A DNA stretch of 64,000 nucleotides from Candidatus Geocrenenecus sp. JGI 0000106-J15. GTDB taxonomy: Archaea > Thermoproteota > Nitrososphaeria_A > Caldarchaeales > Wolframiiraptoraceae. Shown piece by piece: positions 45,836 through 54,913 of this stretch. Position numbers and translations under genes: made by a program. The stretch lies in assembly GCA_000405685.1 (NCBI GenBank), contig ASPF01000004.1:30774-94773 (forward strand). Reading direction: 5' to 3'. Within the stretch, counting starts at the first letter, position 1. The number at the start of each line of letters is the position of its first letter. Below the pieces are notes generated by a model, which worked only from the letters and a program-made list of their open reading frames with translations, ran no database searches and was not told the origin of the DNA.

Positions 45836-46780
45836 TTAGTAGGTTCTTTCTATTCTAGCACCAATAGGTGTTGGTTTAGCTATTATTCCAACTGTTTCTA
45901 CACCATATTGCTTAAATTTCATCACAATTTCTCTACGTATATCTTCAGCATCTTCAGGATAAGTTAAAGCGAATACAGACGGTCCTGCACCGCTTATACT
46001 GAATCCCAATGCTCCAGCTTTTAATGCAGTCTCCTTTACTTCATAGAATCTTGGGATCATTATACTTCTAGCAGGCTCGACTACGTAATCACTACTAATT
46101 GCTTCACCAATCATTTTTAAGTCTTCCTTCATTATACCTGTTATTAAGCGGGTTAAGCTCGAAGTCTGTTTAACCATTGTTTCTAGGTCAATCTTCTTAG
46201 GAAGCAAGCTCCTAGCATACTCTGTCTTATTATTTGGTAACTTAACCTGGGGGGTTACCAATACTATCGAGAAATCTATTGATGGCTTAATATTGAATAT
46301 CTCAGGCTTATTTACATCGAGTATCATAGTGAATCCACCATAAAGCGAGGGGGCCACATTATCTAGATGTGGAGAACCACATGCAACCTTCTCGCCTTCA
46401 CCTGCAGATCTCACGAGAACTTCCATTGGAAACTTATCTCCAAGAAGAATATTCATAGCATATGCTGCTGCAGCTGCTGAGGCACCAGAACTCCCTAGAC
46501 CTATACCTATGGGTACATTCTTAACAAGCTTCATCTTGAATCCACTTCTAATCTCTGCAAACTCCATGACCTTCAAAGCTGAGATTACAGCAGAATTCTC
46601 TTCAGGCTTAGAAGCCACAGCTACGCTTGTGTTGTTCACTATCTCCAGAGTAATCAATCTATCATCGGTTAATTCTATCCTAACTATGTCTCTATAATTC
46701 TCTATAGCTAATCCAACTATATCAAATCCTGGTCCAAGATTAGCGATAGTAGCTGGAGCAGATGCCTCGACGATCTTCAT
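45836..46780 (-). CDS. thrB: Homoserine kinase
   Basis: Phosphorylates homoserine on the way to threonine. A GHMP kinase of 314 residues. The N-terminal ATIANLGPGFD, the ATP-binding loop VPIGIGLGSSGASAAAAAYA (about 88-107) and the C-terminal GFSISGAGPSVFALT are all in place. The lysC-asd genes 2 kb away supply the aspartate semialdehyde upstream of homoserine. Homoserine dehydrogenase and threonine synthase are not in the window. Confidence 0.94.
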   Translation of the reverse strand: MKIVEASAPATIANLGPGFDIVGLAIENYRDIVRIELTDDRLITLEIVNNTSVAVASKPEENSAVISALKVMEFAEIRSGFKMKLVKNVPIGIGLGSSGASAAAAAYAMNILLGDKFPMEVLVRSAGEGEKVACGSPHLDNVAPSLYGGFTMILDVNKPEIFNIKPSIDFSIVLVTPQVKLPNNKTEYARSLLPKKIDLETMVKQTSSLTRLITGIMKEDLKMIGEAISSDYVVEPARSIMIPRFYEVKETALKAGALGFSISGAGPSVFALTYPEDAEDIRREIVMKFKQYGVETVGIIAKPTPIGARIERTY

Positions 46781-46886
46781 CTCTAACGTAGAAGATTTAA
46801 TGAAGAGTTACTGATAAATCTTATATTTCCTAATATATCAACTGATACCGATACTCTTATTAAAAACAATTCATAATGTAGTGGAC

Positions 46887-47852
46887 ATGAGACACGTTGA
46901 TTACGATATAGTAATAATCGGGGGAGGGGTGGCAGGTCTTACAGCAGCATTATACGCTTCTAGACAGAAGATGAGTACACTTATAATAACTAAAGATATA
47001 GGTGGACAACTAACTTTAACCTCAAGCATGGAGAATTTCCCTGGATACAAATCTATTTCAGGTTACGAACTTGCATCAAAGATTTTAGATCAAGTTCAAC
47101 AGTACGGTGCAGAGATCTTATTTGATGAAGTAGTTAAAATAGAACAAGGACTTGATGAAGTATTCTATGTAAAGACTCGAGGAGGATACGAGTTAAGTTG
47201 TGAAGCAGTAATCTTATCCTTTGGGAAGACTCCAAGAGAGATGAATGTTCCAGGAGAAGAAAAATTCAAAGGCAAAGGGATAAGTTACTGCGCTATATGC
47301 GATGCTCCATTATATCGAGAGAAGACGGTGTTGGTGTACGGCTGGGGACCACAAGCTCTCGAGGCAGTTAATCTATTATGCGAATACGACAATAAAGTAT
47401 ACTTAATCCATAGAGGTAAAAGCAGGCTTGATTCAAAGAGTCTTCCAGCAAAATGCATTGAGAAGTTTGAAGAATTTCCTGAGACAATCGTTAAAGAAGT
47501 TAGAGGAAGTGATAAACTTGAGTCAGTAGTCTTAGAAAGTTTGACTGATGGATCAGTAAAGGAGCTGAGGGTAGACGGTATATTCGTTGAATTGGGATAT
47601 GAGATGAAGACAGATTGGGTTAAGGGATTTGTTGAATTAAATGAGAATGGTGAAATAATCGTGGACTCAAATTGTGCAACTAGTAGGAGAGGAGTATTCG
47701 CTTCAGGGGATGTTACAAACATAGTCTACAAGCAAGCTGTAATCTCTGCAGCTCAAGGAGCTATCGCAGCACTATCAGCCTACAACTACCTTCAAGAAAA
47801 GAGAGGAGGTGTAAAGATAAAGTCAGATTGGAGGGAAGTCCTTAAGGAGTAA
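46887..47852 (+). CDS. trxB: Thioredoxin reductase-like flavoprotein
   Basis: 321 residues. The FAD motif GGGVAGLTAA is at the N-terminus and the redox-active CAIC pair (C135, C138) precedes DAPLY. The second Rossmann motif keeps GxGxxA (GWGPQA). The usual NADPH-selective HRRxxxR is replaced by HRGKSRL, so the electron donor may not be NADPH. FAD-binding GVFASGDVTN closes the C-terminus. I prefer the ATG at 46887 over the GTG at 46881, because a TATA-like TTATTAAA lies about 27 bp before it. Confidence 0.88.
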   Translation: MRHVDYDIVIIGGGVAGLTAALYASRQKMSTLIITKDIGGQLTLTSSMENFPGYKSISGYELASKILDQVQQYGAEILFDEVVKIEQGLDEVFYVKTRGGYELSCEAVILSFGKTPREMNVPGEEKFKGKGISYCAICDAPLYREKTVLVYGWGPQALEAVNLLCEYDNKVYLIHRGKSRLDSKSLPAKCIEKFEEFPETIVKEVRGSDKLESVVLESLTDGSVKELRVDGIFVELGYEMKTDWVKGFVELNENGEIIVDSNCATSRRGVFASGDVTNIVYKQAVISAAQGAIAALSAYNYLQEKRGGVKIKSDWREVLKE

Positions 47853-47910
47853 CAGTTTTCCACTATCTTAGCTAGATGGATTTATGCTTGATTGAGAAGA
47901 TTTATGATAT

Positions 47911-48132
47911 TTATGTGAGTAAGGCCATGATACTGAAGATTACGAGCATTACTAGTAGTGCTACTAAAAGAACATTTAGTATAGGATATGTTAATGGTAG
48001 AGTTAAAGCAAGATATAGAAAATATGATGAAAAACCGAGAACTATCAGACATAATCCTTTAATCAGGATCTTGAAGAACCTTGGAGCACCCGTACTCATA
48101 GCAGACCTACGGTAATCCAACGATACAGCCAT
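47911..48132 (-). CDS. Small two-helix membrane protein
   Basis: 73 residues starting MAVSLDYRRSAMSTGAPRFF. Two hydrophobic segments follow, GLCLIVLGFSSYFLYLALTL and NVLLVALLVMLVIFSIMALL. A TATA-like TTTATATATG lies about 40-45 bp upstream, and the frame has better protein character than the overlapping plus-strand frame. It reminds one of small Sec-type accessory proteins, but no family signature is present. It stands alone between trxB and lysC. Confidence 0.45.
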   Translation of the reverse strand: MAVSLDYRRSAMSTGAPRFFKILIKGLCLIVLGFSSYFLYLALTLPLTYPILNVLLVALLVMLVIFSIMALLT

Positions 48133-48401
48133 CTTATTAACTTCAATAAAATATGCAGAAAGCGTATTAACATATATAAAATACATGTTAAAGAATTCGG
48201 TATTTTTATCGATTGGTTAAGAAAAGGTTTAATTAGAGCCTTGATGCCAGTAAAAGCAAAGCTCCGAGGGCTGAAGATGATGAGGATCTCAAACAATACT
48301 ACTAAAGTCTTCTTTTTTGCCTTCTGGAGCTATTATTATTTTGCCCTGGCGTAGGCTGGGGCGTCTGAATAAATTCTAAATGTATTGGAGGTGTGTTCTG
48401 T
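48133..48401 (+). other. Leader region of the lysC operon
   Basis: About 270 bp before lysC. It holds a T run at 48310-48316, a GC-rich imperfect hairpin around 48342-48362 (GCCCTGGCG and GCTGGGGC), and the Shine-Dalgarno GGAGGTG at 48387-48393. A CTGA-2nt-ATGATGA pair near 48271-48283 looks like D'/C' boxes of an sRNA, but no terminal D box follows. I cannot support an RNA gene here. Confidence 0.3.
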
Positions 48402-49619
48402 TTGGTTAAGAGTATAGTAGTTAAATTGGGTGGATCTGTCTTAAAAGATGTCGCAGCTATCGCTGATGCTGCAAACTGGGTTAAGAAGTTAATAGATAAC
48501 GGCTACGGGGTTGTAGTAGTTGTCTCAGCATTAAAAGGTGTAACAGACGAACTTGTAGATACAGTCAAGAATCTATCGAAGAATCCTGATCCAACGTTGA
48601 TGGATGAGATACTAGCGATGGGTGAAAGAACCAGTGTAAGACTCTTCACCCTAGCCTTAAGAGAACATGGAGTAAATGCATTATTCATTGATCCGTCTGA
48701 CGATAGATGGCCAATAATAACAACAGATAAACATCTTGATGCAGAGCCTATCTACGAAGAAACGAAGAAGAAAATAGAAGAAAAGATCATGCCATTAATT
48801 TCTGAAGGAGTTATACCTGTAATCTGCGGATTCGTAGGAATAACTACTGATGGAAAAATAACCACTCTAGGTAGAGGAGGCAGCGATACAACTGCAGTTC
48901 TAATCGGTAGCTGTCTAAACGCTGAAGAAATAGTATTAGTTAAAGATGTACCTGGAATATTCTCAGTAGACCCAGACATTGTTGAAGATGCAAAGATATT
49001 GAGTGAGCTCGATTTCAAAGAAGTTCAAGCTCTAGTAAGAGGAGGTTCAAAGATCATTCATACAAAAGCTTTGAGATACTTGGGGCAGAATCTAAAGCTT
49101 AGAATCGCAAGTCTGAAAGAACTGTTAAGTAATGGTGGAACAGTAATTAGAGGCTATGAACCAGACATAGAAGTATACTCTCCTACCATTAAGATAACTA
49201 TGACGACCATTATTGGGAACCAACTTGATGGAGCCGCAGCTTTCGAGAAATTATTAAACAAGCTAAAAGAGCGGGGTCTAAAGATTATGGCAATAACTAG
49301 TGAGGAGCATTCTTTAGTTCTTTACATTGAAGAGAAAAACGGAATCATAGCAGATATCCACTCTACTCTAGTATCAAATAATATAGGTAAAGCTATCAGT
49401 TTCTATGAAGATCTATCAATGCTAGTAATATCTGGAAGAATGCTTGAGACTAGCCCTGGAATAATCTATAGGGTTACTAAACCTCTAGCAGAATCTGGTA
49501 TAAACGTTTATGGTCTACTAACTATAAGCTCGTCAATCAGATTAATACTATCTAGTAGAGATATCGATAGAGCTAAGAAGATGTTGATAGAAGAGTTAAA
49601 GAAGGAGGCGACAATATGA
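48402..49619 (+). CDS. lysC: Aspartate kinase
   Basis: Phosphorylates aspartate, the first step to aspartate semialdehyde. 405 residues. The N-terminal kinase motif is KLGGSVLKD, then the active-site region GRGGSDTTAVLIGSCL, and two ACT domains (from about 270: IMAITSEEHSLVLYI; INVYGLLTISSSIR) for allosteric control. The TTG start is chosen because Shine-Dalgarno GGAGGTG ends 8 bp before it; a GTG 9 bp upstream overlaps that site. The stop overlaps the asd start by 4 bp. First gene of the seven-gene operon to aroK. Confidence 0.95.
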   Translation: MVKSIVVKLGGSVLKDVAAIADAANWVKKLIDNGYGVVVVVSALKGVTDELVDTVKNLSKNPDPTLMDEILAMGERTSVRLFTLALREHGVNALFIDPSDDRWPIITTDKHLDAEPIYEETKKKIEEKIMPLISEGVIPVICGFVGITTDGKITTLGRGGSDTTAVLIGSCLNAEEIVLVKDVPGIFSVDPDIVEDAKILSELDFKEVQALVRGGSKIIHTKALRYLGQNLKLRIASLKELLSNGGTVIRGYEPDIEVYSPTIKITMTTIIGNQLDGAAAFEKLLNKLKERGLKIMAITSEEHSLVLYIEEKNGIIADIHSTLVSNNIGKAISFYEDLSMLVISGRMLETSPGIIYRVTKPLAESGINVYGLLTISSSIRLILSSRDIDRAKKMLIEELKKEATI

Positions 49620-50662
49620 AGACGTTAAAAGTAGGTATTTTAGGAGCAACAGGAATGGTTGGCGTAGAATACATCGATCTATTAGTAAACCATCCATGGT
49701 TTAAGATATCAACATTGTCAGGGAAGAAGAGTGTAGGAAAGAAGTATGGTGAGGCAGTAAAAATATTAAGAAACGTTCCCAAGGAGGTTGAAGATATTGA
49801 AGTCATAGAAACAGATCCAAAGAAGTTTGATGCCGACTTAGTATTTTCATCACTACCTTCTGAAGCTGCAAGAGAGATCGAGCTTGAATTCATCGAGCAT
49901 GGTTTCCCAATTGTTAGTGAAGCATCAGCGTATAGAATGGAGCCTGACGTACCATTAATGATACCTGAAGTAAATCCTGACCATCTTGAATTAATAAAGA
50001 TGCAAAAAAAGAAGACTGAAGGATTCATAGTAACTACTCCTAACTGTACCGCTATAGGGCTTGTTCTTTCCCTTAAACCAATCCTAGACCAATATGGGAT
50101 ACATAAAGTAGTTGTAGCAACATACCAAGCGGTAACTGGTGCAGGATTTCCAGGAGTACCATCCTACTCTATACTTGGAAACATAATACCATACATAAAG
50201 AAGGAAGAAGAAAAAGTCTCAATAGAAGCAAAGAAGATTCTAGGGAGATTTAATGGAAACGATATAGAACATGTAAGATTTCCTATTGAAGCATCATGTG
50301 CTAGAGTTCCCACTATTGATGGTCATTTAGAGGCAGTATATGTCGAGACGGAGAAAGAATTTCAATTAGATGAAGTTATTGAAGTATTCAAAAAGTTTAG
50401 AGGTGAACCTCAGAAACTTAACCTCCCAACAGCTCCAAGAGAGCCAATAATCGTTACTGATATAGAGGATAGACCTCAACCTAGACTAGATGTATACGCT
50501 GGTACAGTTCCTGGAATGAGTATAGTTGTCGGAAGAATAAGGAGAGGAGAATCTAAAAATGTTCTAAAATACTTTGTTTTAAGCCATAATAGAATTAGAG
50601 GTGCAGCTGGTACCGCTGTCCTTACAGCTGAGCTTCTCACAATTAAGGGATACGTGGGGTGA
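49616..50662 (+). CDS. asd: Aspartate-semialdehyde dehydrogenase
   Basis: Reduces aspartyl phosphate to aspartate semialdehyde with NADPH. 348 residues of the archaeal/fungal type. The Rossmann motif GATGMVGVEYIDLL is followed by the catalytic Cys in TTPNCTAIGLVL, and the substrate-binding HVRFPIEASCARVPTIDGH. It overlaps lysC and the next gene by a few bases each, so translation is coupled. Its product is a direct substrate of AroA' encoded next. Confidence 0.96.
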   Translation: MKTLKVGILGATGMVGVEYIDLLVNHPWFKISTLSGKKSVGKKYGEAVKILRNVPKEVEDIEVIETDPKKFDADLVFSSLPSEAAREIELEFIEHGFPIVSEASAYRMEPDVPLMIPEVNPDHLELIKMQKKKTEGFIVTTPNCTAIGLVLSLKPILDQYGIHKVVVATYQAVTGAGFPGVPSYSILGNIIPYIKKEEEKVSIEAKKILGRFNGNDIEHVRFPIEASCARVPTIDGHLEAVYVETEKEFQLDEVIEVFKKFRGEPQKLNLPTAPREPIIVTDIEDRPQPRLDVYAGTVPGMSIVVGRIRRGESKNVLKYFVLSHNRIRGAAGTAVLTAELLTIKGYVG

Positions 50663-51474
50663 TGGAAATGGTTTCTGGTAAACAAGTTAGAATATCTAGG
50701 ATAACTTTCAATAATAGAATTCTCTGTATCCCGATGGACCATGGAGTAACTGTAGGTCCAATAAAGGGAATAGACAATATTCATGAAACGATAAGGAAGG
50801 TTGAGAGAGGAGGAGCTACAGCTGTATTAGCACATAAAGGAATCTTCAAAAGCTTACCTTCACCATTAAGAATAGGCCTGATCGTCCACTTCTCTGCTTC
50901 AACCAATTTATCATCTAACCCTAACTGGAAGGTTAGAGTAGGAACGATAGAAGAAGCTATAAGACTTGGAGCAGATGCCTTATCTCTCCACATCAACATA
51001 GGTAACAAAGATGAACAAGACATGCTAGTTAAGCTAGGCATCATGGCTGATGAATGTGATGAATGGGGAGTTCCACTCATAGCAATGATGTATCCTAGAG
51101 GAGAGAATATTAAGAATCCAAATGACCCGAATGTGATCGCTCATGTAGCTAGAATAGCTGCTGAATTAGGAGCAGATATCGTGAAAGTACCTATGCCATC
51201 CTCAAACCCTGATGAGATAAAGATTATCGTGAAAGGATGTCCAGTACCTGTAGTAGCAGCAGGTGGGCCGAAGCTAGATAGTGATAGACAGGTGCTAGAG
51301 CTTGCTGAAGCAGTTATAAGAGCAGGAGGGTTTGGAATAACTTTTGGTAGAAACGTCTTCCAACATGATGACCCAGAACTTATCACGAGGGCTCTTAGAG
51401 CTATTGTAATAGAAGGTAGAACTATTGAAGAAGCATTACAAATACTAGCAGGCGGCGGAAGAAACCATGAATAA
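50662..51474 (+). CDS. aroA': 2-amino-3,7-dideoxy-D-threo-hept-6-ulosonate synthase (AroA')
   Basis: Condenses aspartate semialdehyde with a deoxyketosugar phosphate to start the archaeal route to dehydroquinate. It is a class I aldolase-like barrel (MJ0400 family) of 270 residues. The N-terminal CIPMDHGVTVGPIKG and the Schiff-base-type Lys in GADIVKVPMPSS mark the family, with PVVAAGGPK and FGRNVFQHDDP near the end. The start codon overlaps the asd stop; an ATG two codons later is also possible. aroB' overlaps its 3' end by 8 bp. Confidence 0.94.
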   Translation: MEMVSGKQVRISRITFNNRILCIPMDHGVTVGPIKGIDNIHETIRKVERGGATAVLAHKGIFKSLPSPLRIGLIVHFSASTNLSSNPNWKVRVGTIEEAIRLGADALSLHINIGNKDEQDMLVKLGIMADECDEWGVPLIAMMYPRGENIKNPNDPNVIAHVARIAAELGADIVKVPMPSSNPDEIKIIVKGCPVPVVAAGGPKLDSDRQVLELAEAVIRAGGFGITFGRNVFQHDDPELITRALRAIVIEGRTIEEALQILAGGGRNHE

Positions 51475-52498
51475 GCAAATTATGATTTCTCCAAGCCATC
51501 CAGACAGAAAATTAATAGAGCATGCATTATCTCTCGGCATTAAAGATGTATACTGCAAGGTCTCATGCAGTATCCCTGAAGATCTACAACATCATCTTAA
51601 TGTTTATCTTGAAGATGAAAACGGAGTGATCGAAATACTTGGAGAGAAAACTTCAAAACCTATAAAAGTCAAGGTAGAAGACGCTGGAGATATTCAGAAA
51701 GTCTTGAATGCTGTATCAATAGGTGCAAAAATTATCTTTGTAGACACACCTTCATGGAAGATTATACCTCTAGAAAACTTAATAGCTCAACTGCAAGAAG
51801 CTAATGTTAAACTATATGCTTATGCTTCAAATCCTAGTGAAGCTGAGACACTCCTAGGAGTATTAGAGAAAGGAGTTGATGGAGTAGTAGTCAAGGTAGA
51901 TAGTATTGAAGAATTAGATATAATTCATGAAATCATCGGGTCGATCGATAAGATAGAATTAGAGTATGCTGAAGTCGTCGACATGAGGAATGCAGGCATG
52001 GGAGAGAGAGTATGCGTAGATACAGTTACAATCCTAAATATGGGAGAAGGACTACTTGTAGGCAATAGTGCTCAATTCTTCTTCCTAATACATAATGAAA
52101 GTATAGGCTCAGCATTTACATCTCCTAGACCGTTTAGAGTGAATGCGGGAGCAGTACACTGTTATGTAATGATGCCTAATAGATCGACTAGATATCTCTC
52201 AGAACTATCTTCAGGTACACGGGTATTGATAGTTTCAAGCACTGGAGGAACACGTGTAGCCTCAATTGGTAGAGTTAAGATTGAGAGGAGACCGCTAAAA
52301 TTGATCAAGGCTAAGGTAGGAGACGTAGAGGGATCAGTAATTTTACAGGATGCTGAAACAATCAGGCTTATAAGAAGCGATGGTTCGCCTGCCCCTATAA
52401 CTGAGATAAAGCCTGGGGATAAAATCATTGTACATGTTTCTGAACTTAAAGCTAGACATTTTGGAAAAACCGTTGAAGAATTCATTATTGAAAGATAA
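51467..52498 (+). CDS. aroB': 3-dehydroquinate synthase II (AroB')
   Basis: Oxidatively deaminates and cyclises the AroA' product to 3-dehydroquinate with NAD, replacing classical AroB. 343 residues. The C-terminal half shows the family text GMGERVCVDTVTILNMGEGLLVGN, HCYVMMPNRSTRYLSELSSG and VKIERRPLKLIKA. Its first codons overlap aroA' (8 bp), and aroD starts 3 bp after its stop. Confidence 0.95.
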   Translation: MNKQIMISPSHPDRKLIEHALSLGIKDVYCKVSCSIPEDLQHHLNVYLEDENGVIEILGEKTSKPIKVKVEDAGDIQKVLNAVSIGAKIIFVDTPSWKIIPLENLIAQLQEANVKLYAYASNPSEAETLLGVLEKGVDGVVVKVDSIEELDIIHEIIGSIDKIELEYAEVVDMRNAGMGERVCVDTVTILNMGEGLLVGNSAQFFFLIHNESIGSAFTSPRPFRVNAGAVHCYVMMPNRSTRYLSELSSGTRVLIVSSTGGTRVASIGRVKIERRPLKLIKAKVGDVEGSVILQDAETIRLIRSDGSPAPITEIKPGDKIIVHVSELKARHFGKTVEEFIIER

Positions 52499-52501
52499 GA
52501 T

Positions 52502-53185
52502 ATGAAGCCTAAAATCTGTGTTAGTGTTAAAGCTAAAACTATTAATGAATTAGAATGGAAAGCTAAGAGAGCATTAGATATTGGAGGAGACTTAGTTGAG
52601 CTCCGAATAGATTACTTAGAGAATCCTTCTATAGATAGATTGATGAAACTAATATTAGATTTAAGCAACAGAATAATTATAACTGTAAGACCACTATGGG
52701 AAGGAGGAGAGTTTCGAGGAGAAGAGAAGTCGAGAATCGAGTTAATGAAAGAACTAATTCAACTTAAACCTGCATATATCGACGTGGAGCTTAAAACAGT
52801 AAAAGAACATATGTTAGAACATAGTAGAGAAAGTATTAGAATTGTTTCTTGGCATAGATTTGATAATACTCCAAGCCTCGATGAATTAAGTCAGATAGCT
52901 TCTGAAATGCTTAAACTAGGCGATATTGCAAAAATAGTTACAAAGGTTAATGGTTTAGAGGAAAATCTAAGGATAATAAGGCTATACAAGATGTACCCAC
53001 CTGAGAGGCTTATAGCATTTGGAGTAGGAGAGAAGAGTCTACCTTCCCGTATACTTTCAATATTGATGGGTTCACCATTAATCTACACCTGTCTTCCAGG
53101 AGAAGAAGTAGCTCATGGTCAACCAACCGTTGGAGAGATGCTTGAGATAATAACTATTCTGGAGAGTAGAAGTATATGGAAATAG
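52502..53185 (+). CDS. aroD: 3-dehydroquinate dehydratase, type I
   Basis: Dehydrates 3-dehydroquinate via a Schiff base. 227 residues. The N-terminal DLVELRIDYLEN has the conserved acidic residue, the catalytic His is in IVSWHRFDNTP and the Schiff-base Lys in DIAKIVTKVNG. aroE begins 10 bp before its stop. Confidence 0.95.
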   Translation: MKPKICVSVKAKTINELEWKAKRALDIGGDLVELRIDYLENPSIDRLMKLILDLSNRIIITVRPLWEGGEFRGEEKSRIELMKELIQLKPAYIDVELKTVKEHMLEHSRESIRIVSWHRFDNTPSLDELSQIASEMLKLGDIAKIVTKVNGLEENLRIIRLYKMYPPERLIAFGVGEKSLPSRILSILMGSPLIYTCLPGEEVAHGQPTVGEMLEIITILESRSIWK

Positions 53186-54033
53186 ACTCTGAGACTAAAC
53201 TCTGCTGCTTAATAGGTCATCCAGTAAAGCATTCTATCTCCCCCCAGCTTCATAACTCTGCATTTAAACATCTAGGATTAAACATGGTCTATCTAGCATT
53301 CGATGTAAAGTCAGAGCATCTATCTAGAGTAGTAAAGGGATTAAGACCATTAAACATTGTAGGATTCAATGTTACAATACCTCATAAAGTATCAATAATC
53401 AAGTTTCTAGACATCCTTGACTCAACGGCAAGGGAGACTAAAGCAGTAAATACAGTCGTATTGAAGAATAATAGATTGACAGGGTATAATACTGATGTAG
53501 AAGGTATAAAGAGATCTCTGCTTGATTCAAAGGGCATCCTAGATGGAAGAGCATTAATCATAGGAGCTGGAGGGGCAGCAAGAGCTGCAGTAGTAGCCTT
53601 GAAAAATCTTGGAATAGATGAAATAGTTATCGCGAATAGGAGGATCTGGAAAGCTGCAGCATTAGTCAGGATATTTAAGAAAAATGATTTAGAAGTAAAG
53701 TCAGTAGGTCTCCCAGAGGTAAGGAGATATTCTAGAACATCCTCTATAATAATCAATGCAACGCCTGTGGGCATGTGGCCTCATCAAGATGAAACACCCT
53801 TATCTTCTAAAGACATCCCAAGAAACTCAACAGTATTAGACCTCGTCTACAATCCCTTAAAGACAAAACTTTTAGAAGAAGCTGAGAAAGCAGGAGCAGA
53901 GACGATAAATGGGTTAAAACCACTTATCGAGCAGGCTTCTAAAGCTTTTGAGCTCTGGACAGGTTTACATCCTCCCAAGGATGTTTTATGGAGAGTTGCA
54001 GAAGAAGCATTAACGAAATGGGGTATGAAATGA
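53176..54033 (+). CDS. aroE: Shikimate dehydrogenase
   Basis: Reduces 3-dehydroshikimate to shikimate with NADPH. 285 residues. The substrate site is CLIGHPVKHSISPQLHN and NVTIPHK (catalytic Lys), followed by the dinucleotide motif GAGGAARAAVVAL and the NADP-binding NRRIWKA stretch; NATPVGMWP and GLKPLIEQA close the list. The ATGA overlap with aroK (54030-54033) couples the two. Confidence 0.96.
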   Translation: MEIDSETKLCCLIGHPVKHSISPQLHNSAFKHLGLNMVYLAFDVKSEHLSRVVKGLRPLNIVGFNVTIPHKVSIIKFLDILDSTARETKAVNTVVLKNNRLTGYNTDVEGIKRSLLDSKGILDGRALIIGAGGAARAAVVALKNLGIDEIVIANRRIWKAAALVRIFKKNDLEVKSVGLPEVRRYSRTSSIIINATPVGMWPHQDETPLSSKDIPRNSTVLDLVYNPLKTKLLEEAEKAGAETINGLKPLIEQASKAFELWTGLHPPKDVLWRVAEEALTKWGMK

Positions 54034-54905
54034 AGAGTAGAGCAATAGTTCATGGAGCAGTCTCAATCGTTAATGCTATTCCAACTGGGTTAGGAGGAGC
54101 ATTAGGCGTAGATCTCAAAACTATAGTTGAGGCACAACTTCATAATACTAATAAAAGAGAGTTAGAAATCGAGGTTGAGGTAGAAGATGAAAAGATTGAA
54201 GATACTACACTCATAGAAAAAACGGTAGATAAGCTATTAAATATTGTAGGAAATGAGAAAGCATGTATACATTTGGATATCTATTCAAATATACCGGTTG
54301 CTCGAGGTTTAAAGAGTTCAAGTGCAGTCTCAGACGCAGTCGTACTTGCAGTATCGAAACTTTTAGGAATTAGATTAAACTACATGGAGGCTGTAAACTT
54401 GGCTGTTGATGCATGCATAGAGGCTGGTGTAACCCTCACGGGAGCATTCGATGATGCTGTAACATGCATGATCGGCGGTGTAAATATTACAGATAACTAT
54501 AAGAGAGAGATACTTGCACACTGGGATGTAGAAGAAGATTTAAGCATCATAATAAGCATTCCAGAGGAGAAGATATATACTGGTGAATTAGACATCGATA
54601 TTTTCAGGAATGTTAGAACTCTCTCTAATAGAGCGGTATCATTAGCATTAAATGGTCTCATATGGGATGCTATGATAATTAACGGGATTATAATAGCCTC
54701 TGCCATGAACATAGACTATAGACCGATGATGGAAGTATTAAAAAAGAATGTACTTTCATGTGGAGTATCAGGCAAAGGTCCAGCTATAGTAGCAGTAACA
54801 AGACCAGACTATGAAAATGAAATAGAAAGAGAATTTAAGAAATACGGGAAAACGTTGAAGACTAAGCCTAACAATAAGACAGCTATAGTTGAAGTCTTAG
54901 AGTAA
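54030..54905 (+). CDS. aroK: Archaeal shikimate kinase (GHMP family)
   Basis: Phosphorylates shikimate; unrelated to bacterial AroK. A GHMP kinase of 291 residues. The ATP loop is PVARGLKSSSAVSDAVVLA, the acidic segment TGAFDDAVTCMIGG, and GVSGKGPAIVAVT lies near the C-terminus. The ATG overlaps the aroE stop. The operon ends here, 9 bp before the convergent phosphorylase gene. Confidence 0.94.
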   Translation: MKSRAIVHGAVSIVNAIPTGLGGALGVDLKTIVEAQLHNTNKRELEIEVEVEDEKIEDTTLIEKTVDKLLNIVGNEKACIHLDIYSNIPVARGLKSSSAVSDAVVLAVSKLLGIRLNYMEAVNLAVDACIEAGVTLTGAFDDAVTCMIGGVNITDNYKREILAHWDVEEDLSIIISIPEEKIYTGELDIDIFRNVRTLSNRAVSLALNGLIWDAMIINGIIIASAMNIDYRPMMEVLKKNVLSCGVSGKGPAIVAVTRPDYENEIEREFKKYGKTLKTKPNNKTAIVEVLE

Positions 54906-54913
54906 TATAGATT

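Noticed and set aside
47876..48115. 79-codon plus-strand frame after trxB
   Set aside because: It overlaps the minus-strand two-helix membrane protein, which has a TATA box and more protein-like wording.
48243..48316. Possible box C/D sRNA in front of lysC (CTGA then ATGATGA)
   Set aside because: The first C box is degenerate and no terminal D box is found at a suitable distance.
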